Part shown: piece by piece, positions 1 through 4,849 of the stretch
Layout of the letters: each line of letters begins with the position of its first letter
How positions within the stretch are numbered: position 1 is the first letter of the stretch
From: Paracoccaceae bacterium
GTDB lineage: Bacteria > Pseudomonadota > Alphaproteobacteria > Rhodobacterales > Rhodobacteraceae
Direction: 5' to 3'
DNA: 6,031 nucleotides
Assembly: GCA_012036325.1 (NCBI GenBank)
Contig: JAAUPC010000228.1
Location: 1 to 6,031 of the forward strand
Program-made: the position numbers and the translations under genes
Notes under the pieces: model-generated
Told to the model about the DNA's origin: nothing
Seen by the model: only the letters and a program-made list of their open reading frames with translations
The model's database searches: none

Positions 1-1
1 G

Positions 2-781
2 ACGCTGGCGCTGACCGCCGCGACCGTTGGCGCTGCCGTCTTCGGCGCGGCCTGGGCGGCTGTCCCTGCCTATCTGCAGGCCAAGCGCGGCAGTCACATC
101 GTGATCACCACGATCATGTTCAACTACATCGCCGCAGCACTTCTGGTCTACCTTCTGGTCGACGTCCTGCGCCCGGCCGGCCAGATGGACCCGGCCTCTG
201 CCCGTTTCCCAGAAGGTGCGAACCTGCCCGCGCTGAACGAGATTCCGCTTCTGAACCTCATCTTCACCAAGCCCGTCCCCGCCAACGTCACCCTCCTCAT
301 CGCCCTTGTGATGGCGGTGGTCGTCTGGGCAGTCCTGTGGCGCACCCGGCTTGGCTACCAGATCCGCGCCTTCGGCAAATCGGAACCCGCCGCCCGCTAT
401 GCCGGGATCAACCCGGTCTTCATCATCATGGTCGCCATGCTGATGTCCGGCGGCCTGGCTGGCATGATGAGCGTGAACAACGTGATGGGTGAGGCGGAGC
501 GTCTTCTCCAGAACTCCTCCGAAGGCGCGGGTTTCATCGGCATCGCAGTGGCCCTGATGGGGCGCAACCACCCGATTGGCGTCGTGCTGGCGGCGGTCCT
601 TTTCGGCTTCCTCTACCAGGGCGGGGCCGAGCTTGGGCTCTGGACCTCGATCCCGATCGAGATGCGGATCGTCGTGCAGGGTCTGGTGATCCTCTTCACC
701 GGGGCCTTGGACATGATGGTCAGGATGCTTCTGACGCGGATCTTCGGCCTTTTCCGCAGCCGTCAACTGGGGGCCGCGTGA
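2..781 (+). CDS. Nucleoside ABC transporter, first permease subunit (5' end missing)
   Basis: Inner-membrane permease of the BPD_transp_2 family (the NupP/YufP type of BmpA-linked nucleoside importers); it pairs with the next gene's product to form the channel. The frame is open from base 2, so the start lies outside the window; 259 residues are visible, and family members are usually about 350, so roughly the first 100 are missing. A GTG at 101 lies inside the conserved stretch ITTIMFNYIA and is not the start. Family landmarks in the visible fragment are ITTIMFNYIA (residues about 35-44), RAFGKSEPAARYAGI (about 122-136) and GFIGIAVALMGRNHPIG (about 177-193), a cytoplasmic loop expected to contact the ATPase. 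Several hydrophobic segments alternate with basic loops. The stop TGA (779-781) shares its last base with the next ATG, so the two permeases are translationally coupled. The ATPase and lipoprotein binding protein are expected upstream, outside the window. Nucleoside specificity is inferred from the family and the neighbouring phosphorylase. Confidence 0.93.
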   Translation, partial: TLALTAATVGAAVFGAAWAAVPAYLQAKRGSHIVITTIMFNYIAAALLVYLLVDVLRPAGQMDPASARFPEGANLPALNEIPLLNLIFTKPVPANVTLLIALVMAVVVWAVLWRTRLGYQIRAFGKSEPAARYAGINPVFIIMVAMLMSGGLAGMMSVNNVMGEAERLLQNSSEGAGFIGIAVALMGRNHPIGVVLAAVLFGFLYQGGAELGLWTSIPIEMRIVVQGLVILFTGALDMMVRMLLTRIFGLFRSRQLGAA

Positions 782-1755
782 TGGATTACGCAACGCTGCT
801 GCAACTTCTTGACACCACCCTGCGGCTGGCCACACCGCTCCTCCTCGCCTGCCTTGCCGGTCTTTTCTCTGAACGCTCCGGCATCTTCGACATCGGGCTT
901 GAGGGCAAGATGCTCGCCGCTGCCATGGGCTCGGCTTCGGTCGCGTTCCTGACCGGCTCGGTCTGGATCGGCCTTCTTGCCGGGATCGGCGCTTCGCTCC
1001 TCTTCGCCGCCATCCACGGCATCGCCTCGATCACCTTCCGTGGGAACCAGCTCATCTCGGGCGTGGCGCTGAACTTTCTGGCCTCGGGGCTGACCGTCCT
1101 TGTCGCGACGGCCCTCTTTCAGCAGGGTGGCCGCACACCCCCCCTCTCGGTCGAGGCAGGGTCGCGCTTCGACGAACTGACCCTCCCCTTCGCCGAGGCG
1201 TTGAAGGACATGCCCGTCATCGGCCCCTTGTATTATGAGGTGATCTCGGGCCACTCCCTCCTTGTCTATGCCGCCCTCGCCCTTGTCCCGCTGTCGTGGT
1301 GGGTCCTGAACCGCACCCGCTTTGGCCTGCGCCTGCGCGCGGTCGGAGAAAACCCGGCGGCGGTTGATACCGCAGGCGTCTCCGTCGTCGGCCTCCGCTT
1401 CGCCGCTGTCGCAATCACCGGCGTCCTTTGCGGGCTTGCCGGGGCCTATATGGCAACTGCCCTGCAAGCTGGCTTCGGGCGAGAGATGACGGCAGGCCGC
1501 GGCTACATCGCGCTTGCTGCCCTGATCTTCGCGAAATGGCGGCCCGTCGCCGCCCTCTGGGCCTGCCTACTTTTCGGCTTCTTCCAGGCCCTCGCCCTCC
1601 GGCCCGATGTTGTCCAGGCGGTGGTGCAGGTCAAGGTCCCTGTCCCCTTCCTCGATGCGCTTCCCTATATCCTGACCGTCGTCGTCCTTGCCGGCTTCAT
1701 CGGCAAGGCCATCCCGCCCCGCGCCGGCGGTGAGCCCTACGTCAAGGAACGCTGA
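781..1755 (+). CDS. Nucleoside ABC transporter, second permease subunit
   Basis: Second permease of the same importer (NupQ/YufQ type, BPD_transp_2 family), 324 residues, the normal length. Diagnostic blocks are SERSGIFDIGLEGKM (residues 30-44), the signature of this subunit; RGNQLISGVALNFLASGL (87-104); RLRAVGENPAAVDTAGV (184-200); and GRGYIALAALIFAKWRP (239-255), the loop thought to engage the ATPase. About eight to ten hydrophobic segments are visible. I chose ATG 781 because it gives a TGATG junction with the preceding permease and has a G-rich stretch (769-773) at suitable spacing. A GTG at 778 would add one residue and a four-base overlap and cannot be excluded. The C-terminus is hydrophilic (PPRAGGEPYVKER). 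The substrate is probably purine and/or pyrimidine nucleosides: a phosphorylase gene follows on the same strand, and this transporter class often sits with salvage enzymes. Confidence 0.95.
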   Translation: MDYATLLQLLDTTLRLATPLLLACLAGLFSERSGIFDIGLEGKMLAAAMGSASVAFLTGSVWIGLLAGIGASLLFAAIHGIASITFRGNQLISGVALNFLASGLTVLVATALFQQGGRTPPLSVEAGSRFDELTLPFAEALKDMPVIGPLYYEVISGHSLLVYAALALVPLSWWVLNRTRFGLRLRAVGENPAAVDTAGVSVVGLRFAAVAITGVLCGLAGAYMATALQAGFGREMTAGRGYIALAALIFAKWRPVAALWACLLFGFFQALALRPDVVQAVVQVKVPVPFLDALPYILTVVVLAGFIGKAIPPRAGGEPYVKER

Positions 1756-1769
1756 CAATTCGACTAAAA

Positions 1770-1790
1770 TTGTGCTTTCTTTCTGCACAA
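1770..1790. promoter_or_regulatory. Perfect inverted repeat TTGTGC-N9-GCACAA, candidate operator or promoter element
   Basis: Six-base arms (1770-1775 and 1785-1790) match perfectly around a nine-base pyrimidine spacer (TTTCTTTCT), in the most AT-rich patch of the window and just upstream of the phosphorylase gene. The left arm could also serve as a -35 box, with TATCCC (1792-1797) as a -10 after 16 bases, in which case the dyad would overlap the promoter. A 10-11 bp centre-to-centre layout of this kind suits a dimeric helix-turn-helix regulator. It could equally be an RNA stem at the end of the transporter transcript, but no T-run follows it. The repeat is seen directly; its role is inferred. 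Confidence 0.4.
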
Positions 1791-1798
1791 GTATCCCA

Positions 1799-1825
1799 CG
1801 GGGGTGCGGGGTGTGAAACCCCCGC
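1799..1825 (+). promoter_or_regulatory. GC-rich leader with two mutually exclusive stems before the phosphorylase gene
   Basis: CGGGGGT (1799-1805) pairs perfectly with ACCCCCG (1818-1824). GCGGGG (1806-1811) pairs perfectly with CCCCGC (1820-1825). Both left arms compete for the same right arm, so only one hairpin can form at a time. No T-run follows, so it is not a clear intrinsic terminator. It lies about 27 bases before the chosen start codon and would be in the 5' leader of any transcript starting near 1800 or reading through from the permeases. It may affect read-through, RNA stability or ribosome access. GC-rich hairpins of this kind are common between Rhodobacterales genes, so chance structure is a real alternative. 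Confidence 0.35.
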
Positions 1826-1851
1826 TCCTCGGCCAGCCAAGAGCGCCGCGC

Positions 1852-2655
1852 ATGACCGATCCAGCCTCCCTTGCCGCCCAGATCCGCACCCGCGCCGGGG
1901 ATGCGCCTGTCCGCCTTGGCATGATCCTCGGCTCCGGCCTTGGCCATATCGCGCAGCAGATTGACGGCGTGGCGATCCCCTATACCGATCTGCCCGGCTT
2001 TCCGCATGTCGGCGTCTCGGGCCACAACCCGAACCTGCACATCGGCACCCTCGAAGGCGTGCGGGTCGCCGTCTTCGGCGCGCGAGAGCATTACTATGAA
2101 AACGGCAATCCCCGGGCGATGCTGCTGCCGCTGCAAGTCCTGAAAGCGCTTGGCGCGGAAACCTTGATCCTGACCAACGCCGCAGGCTCCCTTCGCCCCG
2201 ACATTGCGCCGGGCGACCTGATGCTCCTCAATGACCACATCAACTACTCCGGCCTGAACCCCTTGATTGGCGAAAAGACCGATGCGCGCTTTCAGCCCAT
2301 GACCGACGCGCATGACCCTGGCATGCGGACCGCCCTCAAAGCCGCCGCCGCGCGCCTGAATATCCCCCTGCCCGAGGGCGTCTACTGCTGGTACTCCGGC
2401 CCCAGCTTTGAAACTCCCGCGGAAATCCGGATGCTGAAACTCCTCGGCGGCGATGCGGTCGGCATGTCCACCGTGCCCGAGGTGATCCTGGCCCGTTTCC
2501 TTGGCCTCAAGGTCGCGGCGATTTCCACCATCACCAACATGGCCGCCGGCATGTCGGATGAGAAGATCAGCCACGAGCACACCAAAGCCATGGCCCCCTT
2601 GGGTGCGGCAAAACTGGAACGCATTCTCAGGGAATTCCTGACCGCGCTCCGATGA
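1852..2655 (+). CDS. punA: Purine-nucleoside phosphorylase, trimeric (PNP-I/XapA-PunA) type
   Basis: Cytoplasmic enzyme that splits purine nucleosides with phosphate into free base and (deoxy)ribose-1-phosphate; by family, inosine and guanosine (possibly xanthosine) are the expected substrates. The 267-residue length is normal. Visible active-site motifs are LGSGLG (26-31, phosphate loop), R78 and H80 in REHYYE (equivalent to human R84 and H86), TNAAG (108-112), GPSFETPAE with E191 (human E201, base recognition), VGMSTVPE (203-210), TN at 228-229 (human N243) and H241 (human H257). One small departure is GAREHYYENGNPRAM, where many homologues read GRxHxYEGY; it is the same length and probably a lineage variant. 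I chose ATG 1852 because homology begins here and AAGAG (1839-1843) is a plausible weak ribosome site; a GTG at 1804 would lie inside the leader hairpin. It follows the nucleoside permeases after 96 bases, so it is either read from their transcript or from its own promoter. The symbol is by family; substrate preference is not proven. Confidence 0.95.
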   Translation: MTDPASLAAQIRTRAGDAPVRLGMILGSGLGHIAQQIDGVAIPYTDLPGFPHVGVSGHNPNLHIGTLEGVRVAVFGAREHYYENGNPRAMLLPLQVLKALGAETLILTNAAGSLRPDIAPGDLMLLNDHINYSGLNPLIGEKTDARFQPMTDAHDPGMRTALKAAAARLNIPLPEGVYCWYSGPSFETPAEIRMLKLLGGDAVGMSTVPEVILARFLGLKVAAISTITNMAAGMSDEKISHEHTKAMAPLGAAKLERILREFLTALR

Positions 2656-2738
2656 GGCGACTACGGGTTTGACTTCACCCGCAAAGGCGCGCAAGCCTTT
2701 GATGATCCCACCGCTTTCGCCCCGGATTGGGCCACCTG
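2656..2738 (+). other. Gap between phosphorylase and exporter; open frame with coding-like composition
   Basis: In phase with the phosphorylase, the 27 codons after its TGA stay open and encode GDYGFDFTRKGAQAFD (first 16 residues) followed by DPTAFAPDWAT. They end at a TGA (2737-2739) that shares a base with the exporter's ATG. Third positions are mostly G or C, as in the neighbouring genes. There is no start codon in this stretch. The DNA also holds two small adjacent hairpins: CGGGT/ACCCG (2664-2668 with 2677-2681) and AAAGGC/GCCTTT (2683-2688 with 2695-2700), neither followed by a T-run. It may be a decayed extension, a remnant of a small gene, or non-coding spacer that looks coding by chance. 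Confidence 0.3.
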
Positions 2739-3659
2739 ATGCAGCTTTACCTCCCCATCGCCGAGGTTTCGGTCAATGCCTTCCTCATTCTGGGATTGGG
2801 CGGGATCGTGGGGTTCCTGTCGGGCATGTTCGGGGTCGGCGGCGGCTTTCTGATCACGCCCCTCCTGTTCTTCATCGGCGTCCCGCCAGCCGTGGCCGTG
2901 GCCACCGGGGCCAATCAGGTGGTGGCCTCCTCCATCTCCGGCGTCCTGGCACAGTTGAAACGGAAAGGCGTGGATTTCCACATGGGCGGCGTCCTTCTGG
3001 TGGGGGGCGTGGTCGGATCAGCCATCGGCGTCTGGGTGTTCCGGCTGATGACAGCGGCCGGGCAGGTCGACCTTTTTGTCCAGCTTTCCTATGTGGTGTT
3101 CCTTGGCCTCATCGGGGCGATGATGCTGCAGGAAAGCCTGCGCAGCCTGCTGCGCACCCGCAAACCCGGCGCGCCAGTCCGGCGCAGCCATGTGCATTCC
3201 TGGGTCCATGGCTTGCCCTTGAAGATGAAATTCCGCGCCAGCGGGCTTTACATCAGCGTGATCCCGCCCCTGCTGATCGGTGCCGCCGTGGGTTTCCTTG
3301 CGGCGATCATGGGCGTCGGCGGGGGCTTCATCATGGTGCCCGCGATGATCTACCTTCTGGGCATGCCCACGAAGGTCGTGATCGGCACCTCGCTGTTCCA
3401 GATCATCTTCGTCACCGCTTTCACCACCGTCATGCATGCCGTGACCAGCCAGACGGTCGACATGTTGCTGGCGCTGATCCTGATCCTTGGCGGTGTCGTC
3501 GGCGCGCAGATCGGCACCCGCGTCGGCGTGCGGCTGAAGGCGGAACAACTGCGCATCCTTCTGTCCCTTCTGGTGCTCGCGGTTTCCGTCCGCATCGCGG
3601 TTGACCTTCTTATCCGCCCGGATGAGCTTTACTCGGTCGCGCCCGGGGTGCTGCCGTGA
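2739..3659 (+). CDS. TauE/SafE-family membrane exporter
   Basis: Polytopic inner-membrane protein of the TauE/SafE (DUF81) family, whose characterised members are linked to export of sulfite, sulfoacetate and similar small anions. It is 306 residues long, with an obvious internal duplication: GFLSGMFGVGGGFLITP (25-41) is echoed by GFLAAIMGVGGGFIMVP (185-201), each followed by a similar (L/Y)-x-G-(V/M)-P helix and ATG/GTS. About eight hydrophobic segments flank a basic cytoplasmic loop (about 135-165, SLLRTRKPGAPVRRSHVH). I chose ATG 2739 because homology to the family's N-terminus starts there; a TTG four codons upstream is less likely, and no strong Shine-Dalgarno is present. It overlaps the next gene by four bases (GTGA), so the two are co-translated. 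No sulfur-oxidation or taurine genes are nearby, so the substrate cannot be assigned. The sequence itself shows the family, not the transported compound. Confidence 0.92.
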   Translation: MQLYLPIAEVSVNAFLILGLGGIVGFLSGMFGVGGGFLITPLLFFIGVPPAVAVATGANQVVASSISGVLAQLKRKGVDFHMGGVLLVGGVVGSAIGVWVFRLMTAAGQVDLFVQLSYVVFLGLIGAMMLQESLRSLLRTRKPGAPVRRSHVHSWVHGLPLKMKFRASGLYISVIPPLLIGAAVGFLAAIMGVGGGFIMVPAMIYLLGMPTKVVIGTSLFQIIFVTAFTTVMHAVTSQTVDMLLALILILGGVVGAQIGTRVGVRLKAEQLRILLSLLVLAVSVRIAVDLLIRPDELYSVAPGVLP

Positions 3660-4414
3660 TCCGGGCACTGCTGGCCCTGCTCTGCCTTGCCGCCCCGGCC
3701 TTGGCGCAGGAAACCATCGTGTCCGGCCTTAGCCAGAACCGCGTGTCGATCACCGCTGATTTTGACGGGTCGGAAATCCTGATCTACGGCGCGGTCAAGC
3801 GTGACACGCCGCCCCCCGAGGGTGGCCCGCTTGAGGTGATCGTGACCGTCGAAGGCCCCTCGACCCCGGTCACCGTCCGCCGCAAGGCGCGCGTTGCTGG
3901 CATCTGGGTCAACACCGATGCCGTGGTGGTGGATTCCGCCCCCAGCTTTTACGCCGTGGCCACGACCGGCCCCCTGCGCCATATCCTGTCAGACACCGAA
4001 AACCTGCGCCACGGCATCACCATTGAACGGGTGATCCGCGCCGTCGGCATCACCGCCGAGGCGGAACGGTCTGGTGAATTCCTGCTCGCCCTTCTGCGCG
4101 TGCGCTCCAACGAAGACCGCTACCGCTTGCTGGAAGGCCGGGTCGAGCTGACCGAAGACACGCTTTTCCGCGCCGATGTGGTGCTGCCCGCCAACCTGAC
4201 TGAAGGGGAATACAAGGTCCGCTTGTTCCTCTTGCGCGACAAGCGGGTGATCGCGTCGCAAGAACGGCTGATCGGCGTGCGCAAAGAAGGGTTGGAGCGT
4301 TTCATCTTCAACCTCGCCCAGGAACGCCCGTTGATCTATGGGCTGCTCTCGCTCCTCATGGCTGCCATCGCCGGCTGGGGCGCCGCAGCGGCCTTCCGGC
4401 TGGTGCGGGCCTAA
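3656..4414 (+). CDS. TIGR02186 (Alph_Pro_TM) secreted, C-terminally anchored protein
   Basis: Conserved alphaproteobacterial protein of unknown function, 252 residues. A short Sec signal peptide is visible (MIRALLALLCLAAPALA, cleavage likely after A17, next residues QET). C10 is not in a proper lipobox, so I read this as signal peptidase I, not lipoprotein. Residues about 18-222 form a beta-rich periplasmic region with alternating hydrophobic strands, for example SITADFDGSEILIYGAV at 31-47 and EYKVRLFLLRDKRVIA at 185-200. One transmembrane helix follows at about 226-248, with a short basic tail (RLVRA), placing the bulk outside and the tail in the cytoplasm. The start is GTG 3656, overlapping the exporter's stop as GTGA, so expression depends on translational coupling. 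The pairing with a TauE/SafE gene suggests an accessory or sensing partner of that exporter; this is inference from gene order. It is the last gene before a terminator. Confidence 0.9.
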   Translation: MIRALLALLCLAAPALAQETIVSGLSQNRVSITADFDGSEILIYGAVKRDTPPPEGGPLEVIVTVEGPSTPVTVRRKARVAGIWVNTDAVVVDSAPSFYAVATTGPLRHILSDTENLRHGITIERVIRAVGITAEAERSGEFLLALLRVRSNEDRYRLLEGRVELTEDTLFRADVVLPANLTEGEYKVRLFLLRDKRVIASQERLIGVRKEGLERFIFNLAQERPLIYGLLSLLMAAIAGWGAAAAFRLVRA

Positions 4415-4418
4415 ACAA

Positions 4419-4442
4419 GCCCTCGTTCCGCGACGAAAGGGC
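4419..4442 (-). terminator. Possible minus-strand terminator after ubiK, sharing an arm with the plus-strand one
   Basis: GCCCT (4419-4423) pairs with AGGGC (4438-4442), and CGT (4424-4426) with ACG (4433-4435), leaving a two-base A bulge and a TCCGCG loop. Read on the minus strand, the stem is followed by TTGTTTAG, a modest T-rich run, which fits termination of the ubiK transcript. The AGGGC arm is the same sequence used by the stronger plus-strand hairpin. The run is short, so confidence is limited. Confidence 0.4.
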
Positions 4443-4462
4443 GTCCTCAGCCCTTTTTCTTC
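4436..4462 (+). terminator. Intrinsic terminator after the TauE/TIGR02186 operon
   Basis: AAAGGGC (4436-4442) pairs perfectly with GCCCTTT (4450-4456) around a seven-base loop, and the descending arm runs straight into a T-rich run (TTTTTCTTC, 4454-4462). This is a classic Rho-independent layout 21 bases after the TAA of the upstream gene. Its right half lies inside the 3' end of the convergent ubiK gene, where the T-run doubles as its Lys codons (KKKG). Confidence 0.7.
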
Positions 4463-4700
4463 GGCGCGGCTTCCAATGCGGCAATCCGCGCCTCAAGCAC
4501 GGCGTTTTCTTCTCGCGCTTTCTGTGCCATTGCACGGACCGCATCAAACTCTTCCCGCGTCACGAAATCGCGGTCGGCCATCCAGCGGTCAACCAGACTT
4601 TGAAGGCAGTCTCCGCCTCGGTCTTGGCGCCCTGGGCCACGCCCATCGCGTTGGTCATCAACTGGCTCATGTCGTCCAGAAACTTGTTGCGGCTTTGCAT
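4447..4700 (-). pseudogene. ubiK: UbiK/BMFP-family ubiquinone-biosynthesis accessory factor, frameshifted
   Basis: UbiK (formerly YqiC; Brucella BMFP) is a small membrane-associated coiled-coil protein that helps aerobic ubiquinone synthesis. The minus strand reads MQSRNKFLDDMSQLMTNAMG, then VAQGAKTEAETA (residues 1-33), in one frame. The rest (LQSLVDRWMADRDFVTREEF and the coiled coil through KKKG) lies in another frame, so one base is missing at about 4604-4605. The span is 254 bases, one short of 255; restoring a base gives 84 residues, the family length. Adding a C to the CC before TTCAAAG restores ETALQSLVDRWM. As written, translation stops at 4560 after 46 residues, keeping the amphipathic N-terminus but losing the coiled coil. 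The start is firm: AAGGAG (4707-4712) sits six bases before ATG. The break could be a true mutation or an indel error in a C-run; the intact codons on both sides argue that it is recent or artefactual. No canonical slippery heptamer is present. Confidence 0.85.
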
Positions 4701-4725
4701 GGGCCTCTCCTTCGCGGGTTCGTTC

Positions 4726-4755
4726 CATATATGGCCTTGCCGCGCCCCGACACAA
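4726..4755 (-). promoter_or_regulatory. Candidate ubiK promoter
   Basis: On the minus strand, TTGTGT (4750-4755) as -35 is followed after 18 bases by TATATG (4726-4731) as -10. The -10 lies within a perfect ten-base palindrome CCATATATGG (4725-4734). Transcription would begin near 4719, leaving a leader of about 20 bases with the AAGGAG ribosome site at 4707-4712. The match and position are good, but no experimental support is visible. Confidence 0.45.
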
Positions 4756-4764
4756 GGCATGTGC

Positions 4765-4794
4765 CCGTCAGACGGTGGCGACCAATCGCCGCCG
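4765..4794. repeat. Nested palindromes in the ubiK-lgt divergent region, candidate operator or hairpin
   Basis: CCGTC-A-GACGG (4765-4775) is a perfect palindrome. Overlapping it, CGGTGGCGA (4773-4781) pairs with TCGCCGCCG (4786-4794) around a CCAA loop: nine pairs with a single G-T wobble. The two share CGG (4773-4775), so as RNA they are alternatives. The longer one ends just before TTGACA at 4796, and so lies between the two divergent promoters, where an operator would be expected. No T-run follows, so it is a poor terminator. Confidence 0.4.
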
Positions 4795-4795
4795 G

Positions 4796-4824
4796 TTGAC
4801 ATCGCACGCCCCCGCCGCGACAAG
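4796..4824 (+). promoter_or_regulatory. Candidate lgt promoter (good -35, weak -10)
   Basis: TTGACA (4796-4801) is a perfect consensus -35. After 17 bases the -10 position reads GACAAG (4819-4824), a weak match, as is common in GC-rich alphaproteobacteria. The start of transcription would fall near 4831, just before the ribosome site AAGGA (4837-4841). A GC hairpin CGCCGC/GCGGCG (4813-4818 with 4824-4829, loop GACAA) overlaps the -10. If transcription begins upstream instead, this hairpin would be in the leader. Confidence 0.35.
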
Positions 4825-4849
4825 CGGCGCACCCCCAAGGATATGCGCC

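Noticed and set aside
763..1467. A 234-codon minus-strand open frame opposite the second permease.
   Set aside because: Its composition is that of an antisense shadow (Gly, Asp, Glu, Arg, Gln) and it has no recognisable domain; the plus strand carries a clear permease.
1804..1851. An upstream GTG start for the phosphorylase (16 extra residues).
   Set aside because: It lies inside the GC-rich leader hairpin and adds residues not typical of the family; ATG 1852 fits the usual N-terminus.
2652..2672. A six-codon ORF starting with an ATGA overlap at the phosphorylase stop.
   Set aside because: It is too short (MRRLRV) to support as a gene, has no ribosome site evidence, and its overlap with the stop codon is likely chance.
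1567..2694. A 375-codon open frame on the minus strand, opposite the end of the second permease and the phosphorylase.
   Set aside because: It is the antisense shadow of two well-recognised genes in GC-rich DNA. Its product is a low-complexity Gly/Ala/Asp/Arg/His mix with no family motifs, and it crosses an intergenic region.
2669..3604. A 311-codon plus-strand open frame in another frame over the exporter gene, slightly longer than the exporter itself.
   Set aside because: It has a TTG start and a Pro/Arg/Gly/His-rich product without hydrophobic segments or motifs. The alternative frame encodes an unmistakable TauE/SafE protein with duplicated GVGGGF motifs.
4595..4612. Programmed -1 ribosomal frameshifting as the explanation for the split ubiK.
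   Set aside because: The junction (GCC TTC AAA G on the minus strand) has no canonical X-XXY-YYZ slippery heptamer, and the family is normally encoded in one frame. A lost base is simpler.
4338..4799. A 153-codon plus-strand open frame covering the end of the TIGR02186 gene, the terminator and the ubiK region.
   Set aside because: It runs across a strong terminator and antisense to the conserved ubiK residues. Its product is Pro/Arg/Ser-rich with no motif.
4775..4849. An N-terminal extension of Lgt from an upstream in-frame ATG (25 extra residues).
   Set aside because: The extension falls in a palindromic, promoter-like region, has no family similarity I recognise, and a good ribosome site precedes ATG 4850.
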